A DNA stretch of 64,000 bases, from assembly GCA_046328475.1 (NCBI GenBank), contig JAXLWN010000012.1:1-64000 (forward strand), in the 5' to 3' direction. The translations under genes were made by a program, and so were the position numbers. The notes under the pieces were generated by a model. That model made no database searches and was not told the DNA's origin. It worked only from the letters and a program-made list of their open reading frames with translations. Numbering within the stretch: the first letter of the stretch is position 1; every line of letters begins with the position of its first letter. This document shows, piece by piece, positions 17,764 through 26,590 of this stretch. This DNA is from CADCWN01 sp046328475. GTDB taxonomy: Bacteria; Chloroflexota; Chloroflexia; Thermomicrobiales; CADCWN01.

Positions 17764-18432
17764 CCTTCCTCAGCACAACGCAACGCCTCAGCGCCCGGAT
17801 ACTAGTGGCCTCCTCCTCGCGCGTCAACGTCCCGATGCCTGCGGTGCGCTCTCCCAATCGTCGCGATGCGCGGTTTCGTCCCCTGCTCGTTGTGCAAACT
17901 TCACATTGTGCCATCCGGCAACGCAAGTACACTTCCCCCAACGCTGGCAATCTGTCGGTGCGCGAGATGGCGGGGACGATTTTGCTTGACGTAGCGCCAG
18001 GACTCGCCCGGAGGCGGCGAGTTGACGAGGCGGAGGGAGCATCGAACCACTCGGCGGGTGCCCTCCCGGCCGGCACGGTCGTGACGAACGGACCAAACTG
18101 CGCGCGTGAGCCCGCAACAAACCCTGTTCGACGTGCAGCATTCCGAATAACGAAGCTTTCCCAGCTTCCCTCACTTCCCCTCTCCTGCTAGGAAGGGGTG
18201 CCGACCGCAGTCGGCGGGGTGAGGTTCGCCACCCACCAGCGCGAAACGCAACGCGGGAGCTGCGGCGTGCCCGGCAGCGGCACCGCTGCAGTTCTCTTGT
18301 GCCAGGCAGGCAGACGCGCCCGCATGTCCCCTTTCGCGTTCACGATGCTTCGACTGCCGTGAGTTGAATGCCGCGTTGGTCAGCCCAACTCAGCACTCAG
18401 CACTCAGCACTCAGCACTAATCGGAGGCACCC
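17764..18432. other. 670-base gap ahead of glmS
   Basis: Contains a hairpin ACTCGCC/GGCGAGT near 18,003-18,021, one copy of the dispersed element with CCTCTCC...GGGGTG...GGGGTGAGG (18,165-18,225), and a heptamer array of CAGCACT units (18,387-18,418) right before the glmS ribosome-binding site. I looked for a glmS ribozyme core and do not see one. No convincing gene. Confidence 0.55.
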
Positions 18433-20200
18433 ATGTGCGGCATTTTCGGCTACGTCGGGCAGCCCGCCGACGTCGGGAAGATGGTCCTGAAGGCGTTGAA
18501 GCGCCTCGAATATCGCGGCTACGACTCCTGGGGCGTCGCCACGCGGGAGAATGGCCATGTCAGCGTCAACAAAAAGGCCGGCAAGATCGGCGAGGCGATG
18601 GTCAACATGCCCGCCTCGGTGATCGGCTTCGGCCACACCCGCTGGGCCACGCACGGCACCGTCAGCGACACCAACGCCCACCCCCACCTCGACGAGCGCG
18701 GCCGGCTCGCCGTCATCCACAACGGCATCATCGAGAACTTCCGCGAACTGCGCGACGAACTCCTCGCGCGCGGCCACCACTTCATCTCCGACACCGACAC
18801 CGAGGTGATGGTCCACCTCGTGGAGGAGGGGATCTCCGGCGGCAAGACGTTGGTCGATGCCGTGCGCGCCGCCTTCTCCCGCCTGCACGGCCTGAACGCC
18901 GTGATCGTGATGGACGTGTCGCAGAACGAACTGGTCGCGGTCAAGACGATCTCGCCGCTGATCGTCGGCATCGGGCGCGGCGCGAACTACGTCGCCTCCG
19001 ACACCACCGCGCTGGTCGAGTACACCCGCGAGGTCGTCTACCTGGAGGATAACCAGGTCGCCGTCCTCCGCCCGGACGAGGTGATCCTGCTCGATCTCCA
19101 CTCCGGCGCGCCCCTGCCGCTCAAGCGCGAGCGCGTCGATTGGGACGCCGGGGATGTCGGCCTCGGCAAGTTCCCCGACTTCATGTCGAAGGAGATGGCC
19201 GAGCAAGGCCGCGTCGTGCGCCAGATCGCCACCAACTACGGCCCCCAGGCCCGCCAGCTCGCCGACCTGATCTGGGAGAGCTACGGCACCTTCCTGGTCG
19301 GCTGCGGCACCGCGTCCTACGCCGCGCTGACCGGCATGTACCTCTTCAGCCGGATCGCGCGGCGGCACGTCAACGCCGTGCTCGGCTCCGAGTTCAAGTA
19401 TCAGGAGCACTTCCTGACCAACCGCAGCCTCGCGCTGGCCCTCTCGCAGAGCGGCGAGACGGCCGACATCATCGAGGCGATGGTCACCTCGCGGGCGCGC
19501 GGCGCGAAGATCGGCGCGCTCTGCAACGTGCGCGGCTCCACGCTCGACCGCATGGCCGACTTCAGCATCCTGCTCGGTGCCGGACCGGAGCAGTGCGTGC
19601 TCTCCACCAAGGCCTACGTCGCCAAGCTCGCCGTGCTCACCCTCACCGCGCACACGCTCGCCGGGTCGCCCGAGATCGGCCGCGACGTGCTGCTGCGCGC
19701 CGCCGACGAGCTCGACCGCTTCCTGCTGCGCGGCGGCTCCGAGCAGATGCGCGCCGTGGCCGAGCGGATCGTGAAGGCCGACGACATCTACATCATCGGG
19801 CGCGGCCTGAACTATCCGACCGCGCTGGAGGCGGCGCTGAAGATCAAGGAAGTCAGCTATGCCCACGCCGAGGGCTTCGCGGGCGGCGAGTTGAAGCACG
19901 GCGTGATCGCGCTGCTCTCCGAGGGCACCCCCTGCCTCGTCTTCGCCCCCAACGACGAGACGCGCGACGACATCCTCTCCGGCGCGATGGAGATGAAGTC
20001 GCCGCGGCGGCCTGATGATCGGCATTGCCCCGAAGAACGACCCCGTCTTCGACATCCACATCCCGGTCGCGGATGTCGGCGACGCCTCCCCGATCGTCAA
20101 CGTCCTGCCCGCGCAACTCCTCGGCTACCACCTTGCCAAACTGCGCGGCTTCGACCCCGACAAGCCCCGCAACCTCGCCAAGAGCGTCACGGTGAAGTAG
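18433..20200 (+). CDS. glmS: Glutamine-fructose-6-phosphate aminotransferase, one frameshift
   Basis: Starts MCGIFGYVGQPADVGKMVLK with the N-terminal nucleophile Cys2 and GGAGG upstream. The glutaminase domain (GHTRWATHG; HPHLD) is followed by two SIS sugar-isomerase domains (LVGCGTASYAALTG; ALSQSGETADIIEAM; IIGRGLNYPTALEAALKIKE). Near 19,998-20,005 an extra C or G in a GC run shifts the frame; the next frame continues LMIGIAPKNDPVFDIHIP to NLAKSVTVK at 20,200. The corrected product is about 588 aa. Makes glucosamine-6-phosphate for cell-wall precursors. Confidence 0.93.
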
Positions 20201-20302
20201 CCAGACTACCCAGATCCAGACGACGGGCCGGCCAGGACAACGTCCCGGCCGCCGTCGTCCTCCAATCGCACCGGTGCGGCACGGTATTTCGCAGCAACGC
20301 GC

Positions 20303-21142
20303 TCAACCGCTAACATCACCGATGGCCCGCCAACCCTGTACTCCACCATACCCCCCGATCGCCAGCAAACCGAACAGGAACGCCACATACAACCAGGACG
20401 ACGGCTTGCCCCAGGCAATCGAACCGGTGTAGCGGGCGAGTGCGATCAATTCCAGGATTGCGAAGGCGACGACTGCTGCGGTGCCCGCGCGCACCCGCCG
20501 CCAATCTCCCTCCCAGGCGATCTGTGCGATTGCGATGCCGATACCAATGCACCAGGCCCCGACTGCGCGACCTGTCAGGGCGGTGAGTTGCCACGGCCAG
20601 AGGTTTGCGACGAGGAGCGGGGCGATGAGCAGCACCACGCCGATGATCAGCAGGAGGCTGCCCTGGCCTATCAGCGTCGCCCGTGCCCAACCTGGCACGG
20701 GAAGGCGCGGCGGTGGGTCGTCGCCCGGTTTCTGGCTTTGGGCAATCCAGAGACCCAACAGGATTGGTGGCACCACCGCGTAGACAATGATCCAGACGTA
20801 GGTGACGGTGCGCGTTTCCGGGGCCAGGCCATCAGCCAGATGGAAGCGGTCGATGTGCAGCAGTGTGACCAGCAGCGTCAAAGCCGTGAAAATGAAGACC
20901 GCCGGGACTGCCACCCGCGCGTCCGCCCACCGCCGCTCGCGCGAGGCCAGGAACTCGAGCAGGAAACTCGCCCAGTAGGCAGCCCCGAGGAAGCCCGCCG
21001 TCAGTGGGGGATTGATCGTCCAGGCGAAGAAGCGTGCGGTGCTCTCCGATAGCAGGAAGAGCGGGATGCCGATGATGAAGACCAGCGCACTCGCGATCAA
21101 GAGCATCCAGCGCATCCCGGGGATCAGTGGACGCGATGCCAT
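20303..21142 (-). CDS. Eight-TM membrane protein of unknown function
   Basis: 279 aa with roughly eight hydrophobic helices and a cytoplasmic loop QKPGDDPPPRLPVP. No motif I recognise. It starts 14 bases after the stop of the upstream 464-aa gene and is probably cotranscribed with it. Confidence 0.7.
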   Translation of the reverse strand: MASRPLIPGMRWMLLIASALVFIIGIPLFLLSESTARFFAWTINPPLTAGFLGAAYWASFLLEFLASRERRWADARVAVPAVFIFTALTLLVTLLHIDRFHLADGLAPETRTVTYVWIIVYAVVPPILLGLWIAQSQKPGDDPPPRLPVPGWARATLIGQGSLLLIIGVVLLIAPLLVANLWPWQLTALTGRAVGAWCIGIGIAIAQIAWEGDWRRVRAGTAAVVAFAILELIALARYTGSIAWGKPSSWLYVAFLFGLLAIGGYGGVQGWRAIGDVSG

Positions 21143-21156
21143 CTGGCCCTTCCTCG

Positions 21157-22551
21157 CTATCCCGCCGCGCTGTTAACCCGCCGCCGCTGGGTCTCAGTCA
21201 GCGCCTCTGGACGGTAAAATTGCTCGTAGAAGGCCGGGTCAAGGTGGTGTGCCTGGTATGCGAGCACCGTGCGGAACGGCCCACCGGCGGCCGGGAAGCG
21301 GCCATAATGCCGGTGGATGTATGTGCAGTAGGCAATCACCGCCGCGATCGTGCGGTCGGAGTAGCGTGGGATACCCGCCTGTACCGCCGCGCCATCCCGC
21401 CACGCGGTCGCCGCGCCGCCATCCCGGAAGATCCCGGCGTTCTCGCGATATTTCGTCTCCACGAAGGAGACGACCGCCTCCTCCATCGTGCGAGAGTAGG
21501 GCGGGCAGAAGGGTCGCAGGAGCACCTCGCCATTGCGCTCCAGCCCCACGGCGGTCGGTACCGGGATATCCCGCCGCAGCGCCCGCAGCAGCCCTTTCAG
21601 GACTGGCCCCGCGCCGATCGTCGCCGAGAATGACGGCTGTTCCATCCGAAAGCCGAGCGCCTGCGGCCAGATGTATGGATGGGCGGCGAAGAAGGGGAAG
21701 CCGCCGAGGCCGAGCGCCTGGGTCATCAGCCCCAGGTTCTGCAGCATACCCCCCTGCTCGATCGCCGTGAACTCACCGAGCCACCCCTCGGTCAGACTCA
21801 CCGTCCCGACTCGCTCATCGCGCGGATCGTCGTGCAGGTAGCCTCCTTTGGAACGCGCGAACTGCCCGATCCCCGCCGGCCGGAAATTACGGCGGTCGTC
21901 GAGCACGAATGCCGCATACTCCTCCGAGAAGGCCGCCAGCAGAATGTTGATGTAGAGCGTGCTCAGGTCGGCAATCGGCAGGAAGACCGTCGTGCCCGGC
22001 CGGTTGGCGGAATAGTGGTTGAAGGCCGGGACGTAGCGAAGATCGCGCGGCACGTCGATCCGCCCGTCGGCGATTCGCACCCGTGCCCGCTGATACAGCT
22101 CGACTAGCTGCCCCGCGTGTGCCAGCTGCACCAGTTCGCCGATTTCGGCGCGCGGATAGTCCTGGGGACGTCGCAGCAGCCAGGCCCCCCCGTCGTTGAT
22201 GACGATCACCGCCACACAGTGGGCCGCCTCGCCGCTCGCCACCGTGCGCGCCGCGAAGTTGATGATGACGTTGCCACCACCACCGCCGTCCGGCTCGTCG
22301 CCGCTTGCGAACGGCAACTCCGCGAGCGCGTGCCCGGTGATGCCGCAGGCCGCAAAGGCGAGTGCGGCCTCCTCCTCCAGCGACAACGGCCGTGGCGGCT
22401 CCTCGCTCGCAAACGCCAGCGGCCCACCCCCGAGCCGCATCCCAGGCGCGAATCGCCGCGAACGTCGTCCGATCAGCGCGGCGAGCAGCGGGTACCGCGC
22501 GGCCACACCGATCGGCCCCGCATCACCCTCGGACGACCTGAGATCGCCCAT
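21157..22551 (-). CDS. Uncharacterised 464-aa protein, nitroreductase-like features
   Basis: The N-terminus (RYPLLAALIGRRSRRFAPGM, then LSLEEEAALAFAACGITGH) resembles the start of nitroreductase/SagB-type flavoproteins, and the middle has conserved-looking stretches (NHYSANRPGTTVFLPI; FVLDDRRNFRPAGIGQFARS; QGGMLQNLGLMTQALGLGGF). A Gly-rich insert (DEPDGGGGGN) sits near residue 90. No catalytic motif is certain. It heads a two-gene unit with the eight-TM protein, suggesting a membrane-linked redox or modification role, which is inference only. Confidence 0.6.
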   Translation of the reverse strand: MGDLRSSEGDAGPIGVAARYPLLAALIGRRSRRFAPGMRLGGGPLAFASEEPPRPLSLEEEAALAFAACGITGHALAELPFASGDEPDGGGGGNVIINFAARTVASGEAAHCVAVIVINDGGAWLLRRPQDYPRAEIGELVQLAHAGQLVELYQRARVRIADGRIDVPRDLRYVPAFNHYSANRPGTTVFLPIADLSTLYINILLAAFSEEYAAFVLDDRRNFRPAGIGQFARSKGGYLHDDPRDERVGTVSLTEGWLGEFTAIEQGGMLQNLGLMTQALGLGGFPFFAAHPYIWPQALGFRMEQPSFSATIGAGPVLKGLLRALRRDIPVPTAVGLERNGEVLLRPFCPPYSRTMEEAVVSFVETKYRENAGIFRDGGAATAWRDGAAVQAGIPRYSDRTIAAVIAYCTYIHRHYGRFPAAGGPFRTVLAYQAHHLDPAFYEQFYRPEALTETQRRRVNSAAG

Positions 22552-22654
22552 TGCACCAGCCTCGTGCCGCCCACAAATCCAGTTGCCTCGTGTCCACAGA
22601 GTCTACCATCCCCACCCCGCCTGTCAACTCGGTGAAGTAGCTCTGCAAGCAGGC

Positions 22655-22770
22655 GAGCGGTTGAAATCGCGGCCCGCAGGCGCTCACGCGCCACGAAACC
22701 GACCTGTGTCGGTTGGGTCCCAGTCCGCGCAGGCGGACTTCGCGGTCCGCAGGCCTGCGAGGCCGGGTAC
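22655..22770. repeat. Dispersed palindromic repeat, composite copy
   Basis: Holds GCGCTCACGCGCCACGAAAC, ACCGACCTGTGTCGGT, CCCAGTCCGCGCAGGCGGAC and GCAGGCCTGCGAGGC, i.e. a chain of short palindromes related to the copy at 4,994-5,052 and, inverted, at 63,027-63,085. No gene in this gap. Confidence 0.75.
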
Positions 22771-22818
22771 TCGCTTGCGGGTGATTCAGTCGCCAGCGTT
22801 CTCAAGCAACAAAGAGGG

Positions 22819-22842
22819 CGCCCGGCTATCATCTGCCGGGCG
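22819..22842 (-). terminator. Terminator hairpin downstream of the methyltransferase gene
   Basis: CGCCCGGC and GCCGGGCG flank an eight-base loop, 30 bases past the stop. On the minus strand it is followed by CCCTCTTTGTT; on the plus strand by CCCCTTCCTTTT. Confidence 0.65.
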
Positions 22843-22872
22843 GCCCCTTCCTTTTGCATCTGCGCCGCGCAA

Positions 22873-23607
22873 TCACACCCGCCGCGCCACGATCCGGTGG
22901 ATGCTCAGATTCTCGGCCGCTGGCGACCTCAGATAATCGTCGCCAGTCTCACCCGTTGCCCGGTTCCAGCGCCGCCACAAGTCGAGACTGCCGGACAAGT
23001 CGTCGGCGACCTCCACCTCGACGCAGCGCGTGATCGCCCAGTGCCGCCGCCACCACGCGGTCGTGTGGAAGTTGCAGAAGTCCCACGGCCAGTCGTCCGG
23101 CAGCAGCTCCACCTCCCGCAGCACCCCCACGTTGGCGATCCCGATCTGACAACCCGGCCGCAGCAACCGGACCAGCGACGGCAGGAACGACCCATCGGTC
23201 CCGAAATACTCGAACGCATCGACCGAGACGATCGCGTCGAAGAACTCATCAGCATAGGGCAAGCGGCGCGCATCGGCGTAGATCGGGAAGATTTGCTCCT
23301 CCAGCCCGGCCGCGCGGATGCGCCCGGCATTCTCCGTCGCCGGAATCCAGAGGTCGGTCGCCCAGACCTGCACCCCGAACTCGCGCGCCAGGAAGATCGC
23401 GCTGAGCGCCTTGCCGCAGCCGAGATCGAGCACGCGCATCCCCGGCCGCAGCGCCAGCGCCTCGCAGAGGAACTCCGTCAGCCAGAGCACATTCGGCCCC
23501 ATCTCGTGCTCCAGCACCCAGGCCGGGTCATACGCCGACGCGCGCGGGAACCGCTCGTGCGCCACCAGCTCCGGCTGCCGCTCCCTGGACCCCTGCGCCA
23601 TTCCCAC
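22873..23607 (-). CDS. Class I SAM-dependent methyltransferase
   Basis: 244 aa. Motif I is RVLDLGCGKALSAIFLAREF, motif II VWATDLWIP, followed by YADARRLPYADEFFDAIVSV and the post-core LVRLLRPGCQIGIANVG. The pattern is closest to the small-molecule/cyclopropane-synthase-like group; the substrate is unknown. Divergent from the adenosine deaminase gene. Confidence 0.88.
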   Translation of the reverse strand: MGMAQGSRERQPELVAHERFPRASAYDPAWVLEHEMGPNVLWLTEFLCEALALRPGMRVLDLGCGKALSAIFLAREFGVQVWATDLWIPATENAGRIRAAGLEEQIFPIYADARRLPYADEFFDAIVSVDAFEYFGTDGSFLPSLVRLLRPGCQIGIANVGVLREVELLPDDWPWDFCNFHTTAWWRRHWAITRCVEVEVADDLSGSLDLWRRWNRATGETGDDYLRSPAAENLSIHRIVARRV

Positions 23608-23725
23608 TCGCCTCCCCTCACCAACTAATCTCAGCGCCCCGATTGTCGCACACCGCCTCGATCTGGTTACACTTGTGCCCGGTCAGACCGGTTCGCCGCC
23701 AGAGTTGCAACGCAAGGAGCCGCCC

Positions 23726-24775
23726 ATGTCGCTCGCCAGCTATCTCCGGGCCGCGCCGAAGGCGGAACTGCACATCCACCTGGAAGGCGCGATCCTGCCC
23801 GCCACCGCGCTGGCGCTGGCGCGGCGCAACGGCGTCGCCCTGCCCGCGACCGACGAGGCGGGCCTGCGCGCCTGGTTCGTCTACCGCGACTTCGACCACT
23901 TCCTGGTGATCATCCGCACGCTCACCCGCTGCCTGCAAACCGCCGCCGACTTCGAGCAGGTCACCTACGAACTCGCCGCCACCCTCGCGCGGCAGGGCGT
24001 GCGCTACGCCGAGGTCGCGCTCACCCCGAGCCTGCACGAGCTGCGCGGTATCCCGTTCGACACCTACTTCGCCGGGCTGACGCGGGGCCGCGAGCGCGCC
24101 CGCGCCGACTTCGGCCTCGAACTCGCCTGGATCTTCAGCATCATCCGCCGCTGGGACGATCCCGCCCAACTCGCGCCGCAGGCCGACTACACGCGCGCCA
24201 CCGCCATCGCCGGGCGCGACGATGGCGTGGTCGCCCTCGGCCTCGCCGCCGCCGAAGCCGGGGCACCGCCCGAACCGTTCGCCCCCTGGTTCGACCGCGC
24301 CCGCGCCGCCGGGCTGCACAGCGCGCCGCACGCGGGCGAGACGGCCGGTCCCGCCAGCATCTGGGGCGCGATCCGCGCGCTCGGTGCCGAACGCCTCGCG
24401 CACGGCGTCCGCGCCATCGAGGACCCCAAGCTGGTCGAATACCTCGCCGCGCACCGCATCCCCATCGACATCGCGCCGACCAGCAACATCCGCCTCGGCC
24501 TCTACCCCGACTATCGCGCCCACCCCCTGCCGCGCCTGCACGCGGCGGGCGTCACCATGACGATCAACACCGACGACCCGCCCCTCTTCAACACCACGCT
24601 CAACGACGAGGTCGCCCTGCTGGCCGATCCGTTTGGCCTGGATGTCGCCGCCATCGACGAAGTCCTGCTCAACGGCATCCGTTGCAGCTTCCTCCCAGAG
24701 CCCCGCCGCACCGAACTGGAAGCCGCCTTTCGCACCGAACTCGCCGCGCTGAAAGCTACCCACCTACCCGACTGA
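23726..24775 (+). CDS. add: Adenosine deaminase
   Basis: 349 aa from ATG 23,726 with AAGGAG seven bases upstream. Zinc ligands and catalytic residues are present: KAELHIHLEGAI (His-x-His), HSAPHAGETAGPASIW (His, Glu), RLAHGVRAIEDP, PIDIAPTSNIRLG and the C-terminal MTINTDDPPLF with the metal-binding aspartate. It deaminates adenosine (or adenine or a modified purine; the family is mixed) in purine salvage. Confidence 0.9.
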   Translation: MSLASYLRAAPKAELHIHLEGAILPATALALARRNGVALPATDEAGLRAWFVYRDFDHFLVIIRTLTRCLQTAADFEQVTYELAATLARQGVRYAEVALTPSLHELRGIPFDTYFAGLTRGRERARADFGLELAWIFSIIRRWDDPAQLAPQADYTRATAIAGRDDGVVALGLAAAEAGAPPEPFAPWFDRARAAGLHSAPHAGETAGPASIWGAIRALGAERLAHGVRAIEDPKLVEYLAAHRIPIDIAPTSNIRLGLYPDYRAHPLPRLHAAGVTMTINTDDPPLFNTTLNDEVALLADPFGLDVAAIDEVLLNGIRCSFLPEPRRTELEAAFRTELAALKATHLPD

Positions 24776-24795
24776 CGCCCGCCGACAGGCAAAAA

Positions 24796-24826
24796 CTGGC
24801 CCGCCATGCACGTCATGGCGGGCCAG
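24796..24826. terminator. Intrinsic terminator shared by converging add and csp genes
   Basis: A perfect 13-bp stem (CTGGCCCGCCATG and complement) with a five-base loop. On the minus strand it is followed by TTTTTGCC, so it is a strong terminator for the cold-shock gene. Confidence 0.88.
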
Positions 24827-24874
24827 CGGTGTGAAGGTCAGACGATGATGGTTATCGCGATACCGGGTGCGCGC

Positions 24875-25141
24875 CTACTCCGCTTCGGAGTCCTGGCCCC
24901 ACCCGGCAAGCTGCTCGGTCATCTGGTTCGCCCCGGCCGGGCGAACATGCTCGGCGCGCGAGCGCCCCGGATTGCGCGGGTCGGCCCCCGCGACGAACTC
25001 GACGCGCTGCCCCTCGCGCAACTGGTCGAAATGCGTGCCCTCGACGGCGTTCATGTGGAAAAAGATGTCCTGGGTCTCCCCATCCGGCGTGATAAAGCCA
25101 AAGCCCCGGTCGCGGAGGCTCTTGATTGTCCCTTGATTCAT
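24875..25141 (-). CDS. Cold-shock domain protein with C-terminal tail
   Basis: 88 aa from ATG 25,141 (GGAAGGAC upstream); a longer in-frame extension to 25,222 has no homology. The CSD is clear: MNQGTIKSLRDRGFGFIT (RNP1-like), DIFFHMNAVEGTHFDQL (RNP2-like) and GQRVEFVAGADPRNPGRSRA. A ~20-residue acidic tail (MTEQLAGWGQDSEAE) follows. Binds single-stranded nucleic acid. It borders the A+T-rich defence island. Confidence 0.9.
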   Translation of the reverse strand: MNQGTIKSLRDRGFGFITPDGETQDIFFHMNAVEGTHFDQLREGQRVEFVAGADPRNPGRSRAEHVRPAGANQMTEQLAGWGQDSEAE

Positions 25142-25285
25142 GGAAAACGTCCTTCCTGCCACCTTCACTGCGGACCAGTGTAGCAGATTGTGGGGGAAAG
25201 AAGGTGATAGATGGGCGATCATTAAGTACCTTCTTGCCTCATTTCCCTGCTTCTCCGTGTAGGCCAGGCCGCTCCTTCTGGGAGA

Positions 25286-26590
25286 TCACTTTCCGTTGAC
25301 AAGGAAGTCGAGACTAGGACCGATTAGTCCTGTCCAGAGATTCACCAGGGTTGGGATCACTAGCACTAGGAACCAGCTCACAGCAGTAGCACCTAGTCGC
25401 AGATAGAGGCGCTTCCTAAACCCTTCGTCACGGGATTCGGAGGCACGGATGTAGAACTTCCAGAAGGACCAGATCGCGACCACAATAAGCATTGCCCCAA
25501 GGGCTGCTAGTAACGACCAAATGAGGGACAAAATCGCCGCAGATGAGGACATTGCACTGTAATTCCGTCGAATCCAGAAGTCGAAGGCGGCACTCCAGGG
25601 TAATACAGCGCGGCCCACGAGAAACGCTAGCCCTGTAAGGAGGAGTACGATGAGCGCAAAGGCAGCCCAGTCAACAACGCCGCGTACTGCGGGGGAGACG
25701 ACGTCGGACTTGGTACTCTGCCTCGGAACATTGGACGCTTGCCAGAGAGTGATGTCAAGCAGCATGGCGCGTAAGAGATGCGAAAGTGTAACGATTGCAT
25801 GCCCATCGCTGGCAGGAGGTACGTCTTCTAGGCCAACCATGAGATAGTTCCAAGATGGAGATTGCGAAATTACTTGCTGTACCAGTTCTGTGCGCTCTGC
25901 AATCGGAGCCACAGTATTGGGCATTTGGCAAAGTGCTTGTGCAAGGTACACTTGGTCTTCGTAGCTCGTCCTTGGATCTTCAATTAGCTCGACGATCCGT
26001 CGTTTCAAGGCATGCAGTTCTGGACTGGGCATGGTCAAGTTCAGCGTGAGCCTTAGTGTGACGACGACTGCAAAACCGATGCCTAAGAAGCGGTTCCCAT
26101 GAAGGAGTTCCAGGGCGAGCCTCGGTGTCTCTTCGAGAGACTTCGTGAGCTGTGGTTCCTCTAGGTGTAGAGCCTGAGCAAGAAGTAGTATGGGCATACC
26201 ATAACCAGGATGATCGAACGGCAGAGTCTGATAGTTCAGTTCGGTTGCCAGTATTTCCCTCAGGCTCTGCTCTACTTCAGCCTCAATTTCATCTAGTGCC
26301 GGTGTATTTAGGAGCGCGAGGACAATCAACGCCGCAGAAGCGACCTGTTCATCTCTGCGCCTATAGCTAATTCCTTCAACAAACGTAGCGCGGACCCACG
26401 CAGCTCCCCAAGTAGCGAGACGGTTACTGTTAACTAGAACCTTGCTATGCCGCTGCAACACCCACAAATACATAGCAAGAGAATAGGGATCTTCCTCGCT
26501 AGTGAGGAGATCCCGAATAGCTAGATCCACTGATTGGAGCAGTGTCGTAGTCAGCTCTCGGCTACTACCTATGTCGTCTACAAGAACCAT
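25286..26590 (-). CDS. Membrane protein with large cytosolic helical domain, last gene of the Argonaute operon
   Basis: 434 aa. Residues 1-~285 are soluble and helical (YSLAMYLWVLQRHSKVLVNS; SASLIVLALL-type repeats), with no motif I know. Residues ~300-430 hold four hydrophobic segments (WAAFALIVLLLTGLAFLVG; SLIWSLLAALGAMLIVVAIW; SWFLVLVIPTLVNLW). The ATG overlaps the Argonaute stop by 13 bases, so the two are translationally coupled. By analogy with Argonaute systems that use a membrane effector it may be a killing or anchoring subunit; this is inference. Confidence 0.75.
   Translation of the reverse strand: MVLVDDIGSSRELTTTLLQSVDLAIRDLLTSEEDPYSLAMYLWVLQRHSKVLVNSNRLATWGAAWVRATFVEGISYRRRDEQVASAALIVLALLNTPALDEIEAEVEQSLREILATELNYQTLPFDHPGYGMPILLLAQALHLEEPQLTKSLEETPRLALELLHGNRFLGIGFAVVVTLRLTLNLTMPSPELHALKRRIVELIEDPRTSYEDQVYLAQALCQMPNTVAPIAERTELVQQVISQSPSWNYLMVGLEDVPPASDGHAIVTLSHLLRAMLLDITLWQASNVPRQSTKSDVVSPAVRGVVDWAAFALIVLLLTGLAFLVGRAVLPWSAAFDFWIRRNYSAMSSSAAILSLIWSLLAALGAMLIVVAIWSFWKFYIRASESRDEGFRKRLYLRLGATAVSWFLVLVIPTLVNLWTGLIGPSLDFLVNGK

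Noticed and set aside
17824..18191. Overlapping frames of 116-142 codons before glmS
   Set aside because: No protein-like composition; they overlap a dispersed repeat.
18180..18432. glmS ribozyme upstream of glmS
   Set aside because: No match to the conserved catalytic core; the sequence there is a dispersed repeat and a heptamer array.
25142..25222. N-terminal extension of the cold-shock protein to 25,222
   Set aside because: The extension has no homology, and ATG 25,141 has a good ribosome-binding site and the canonical start of the domain.
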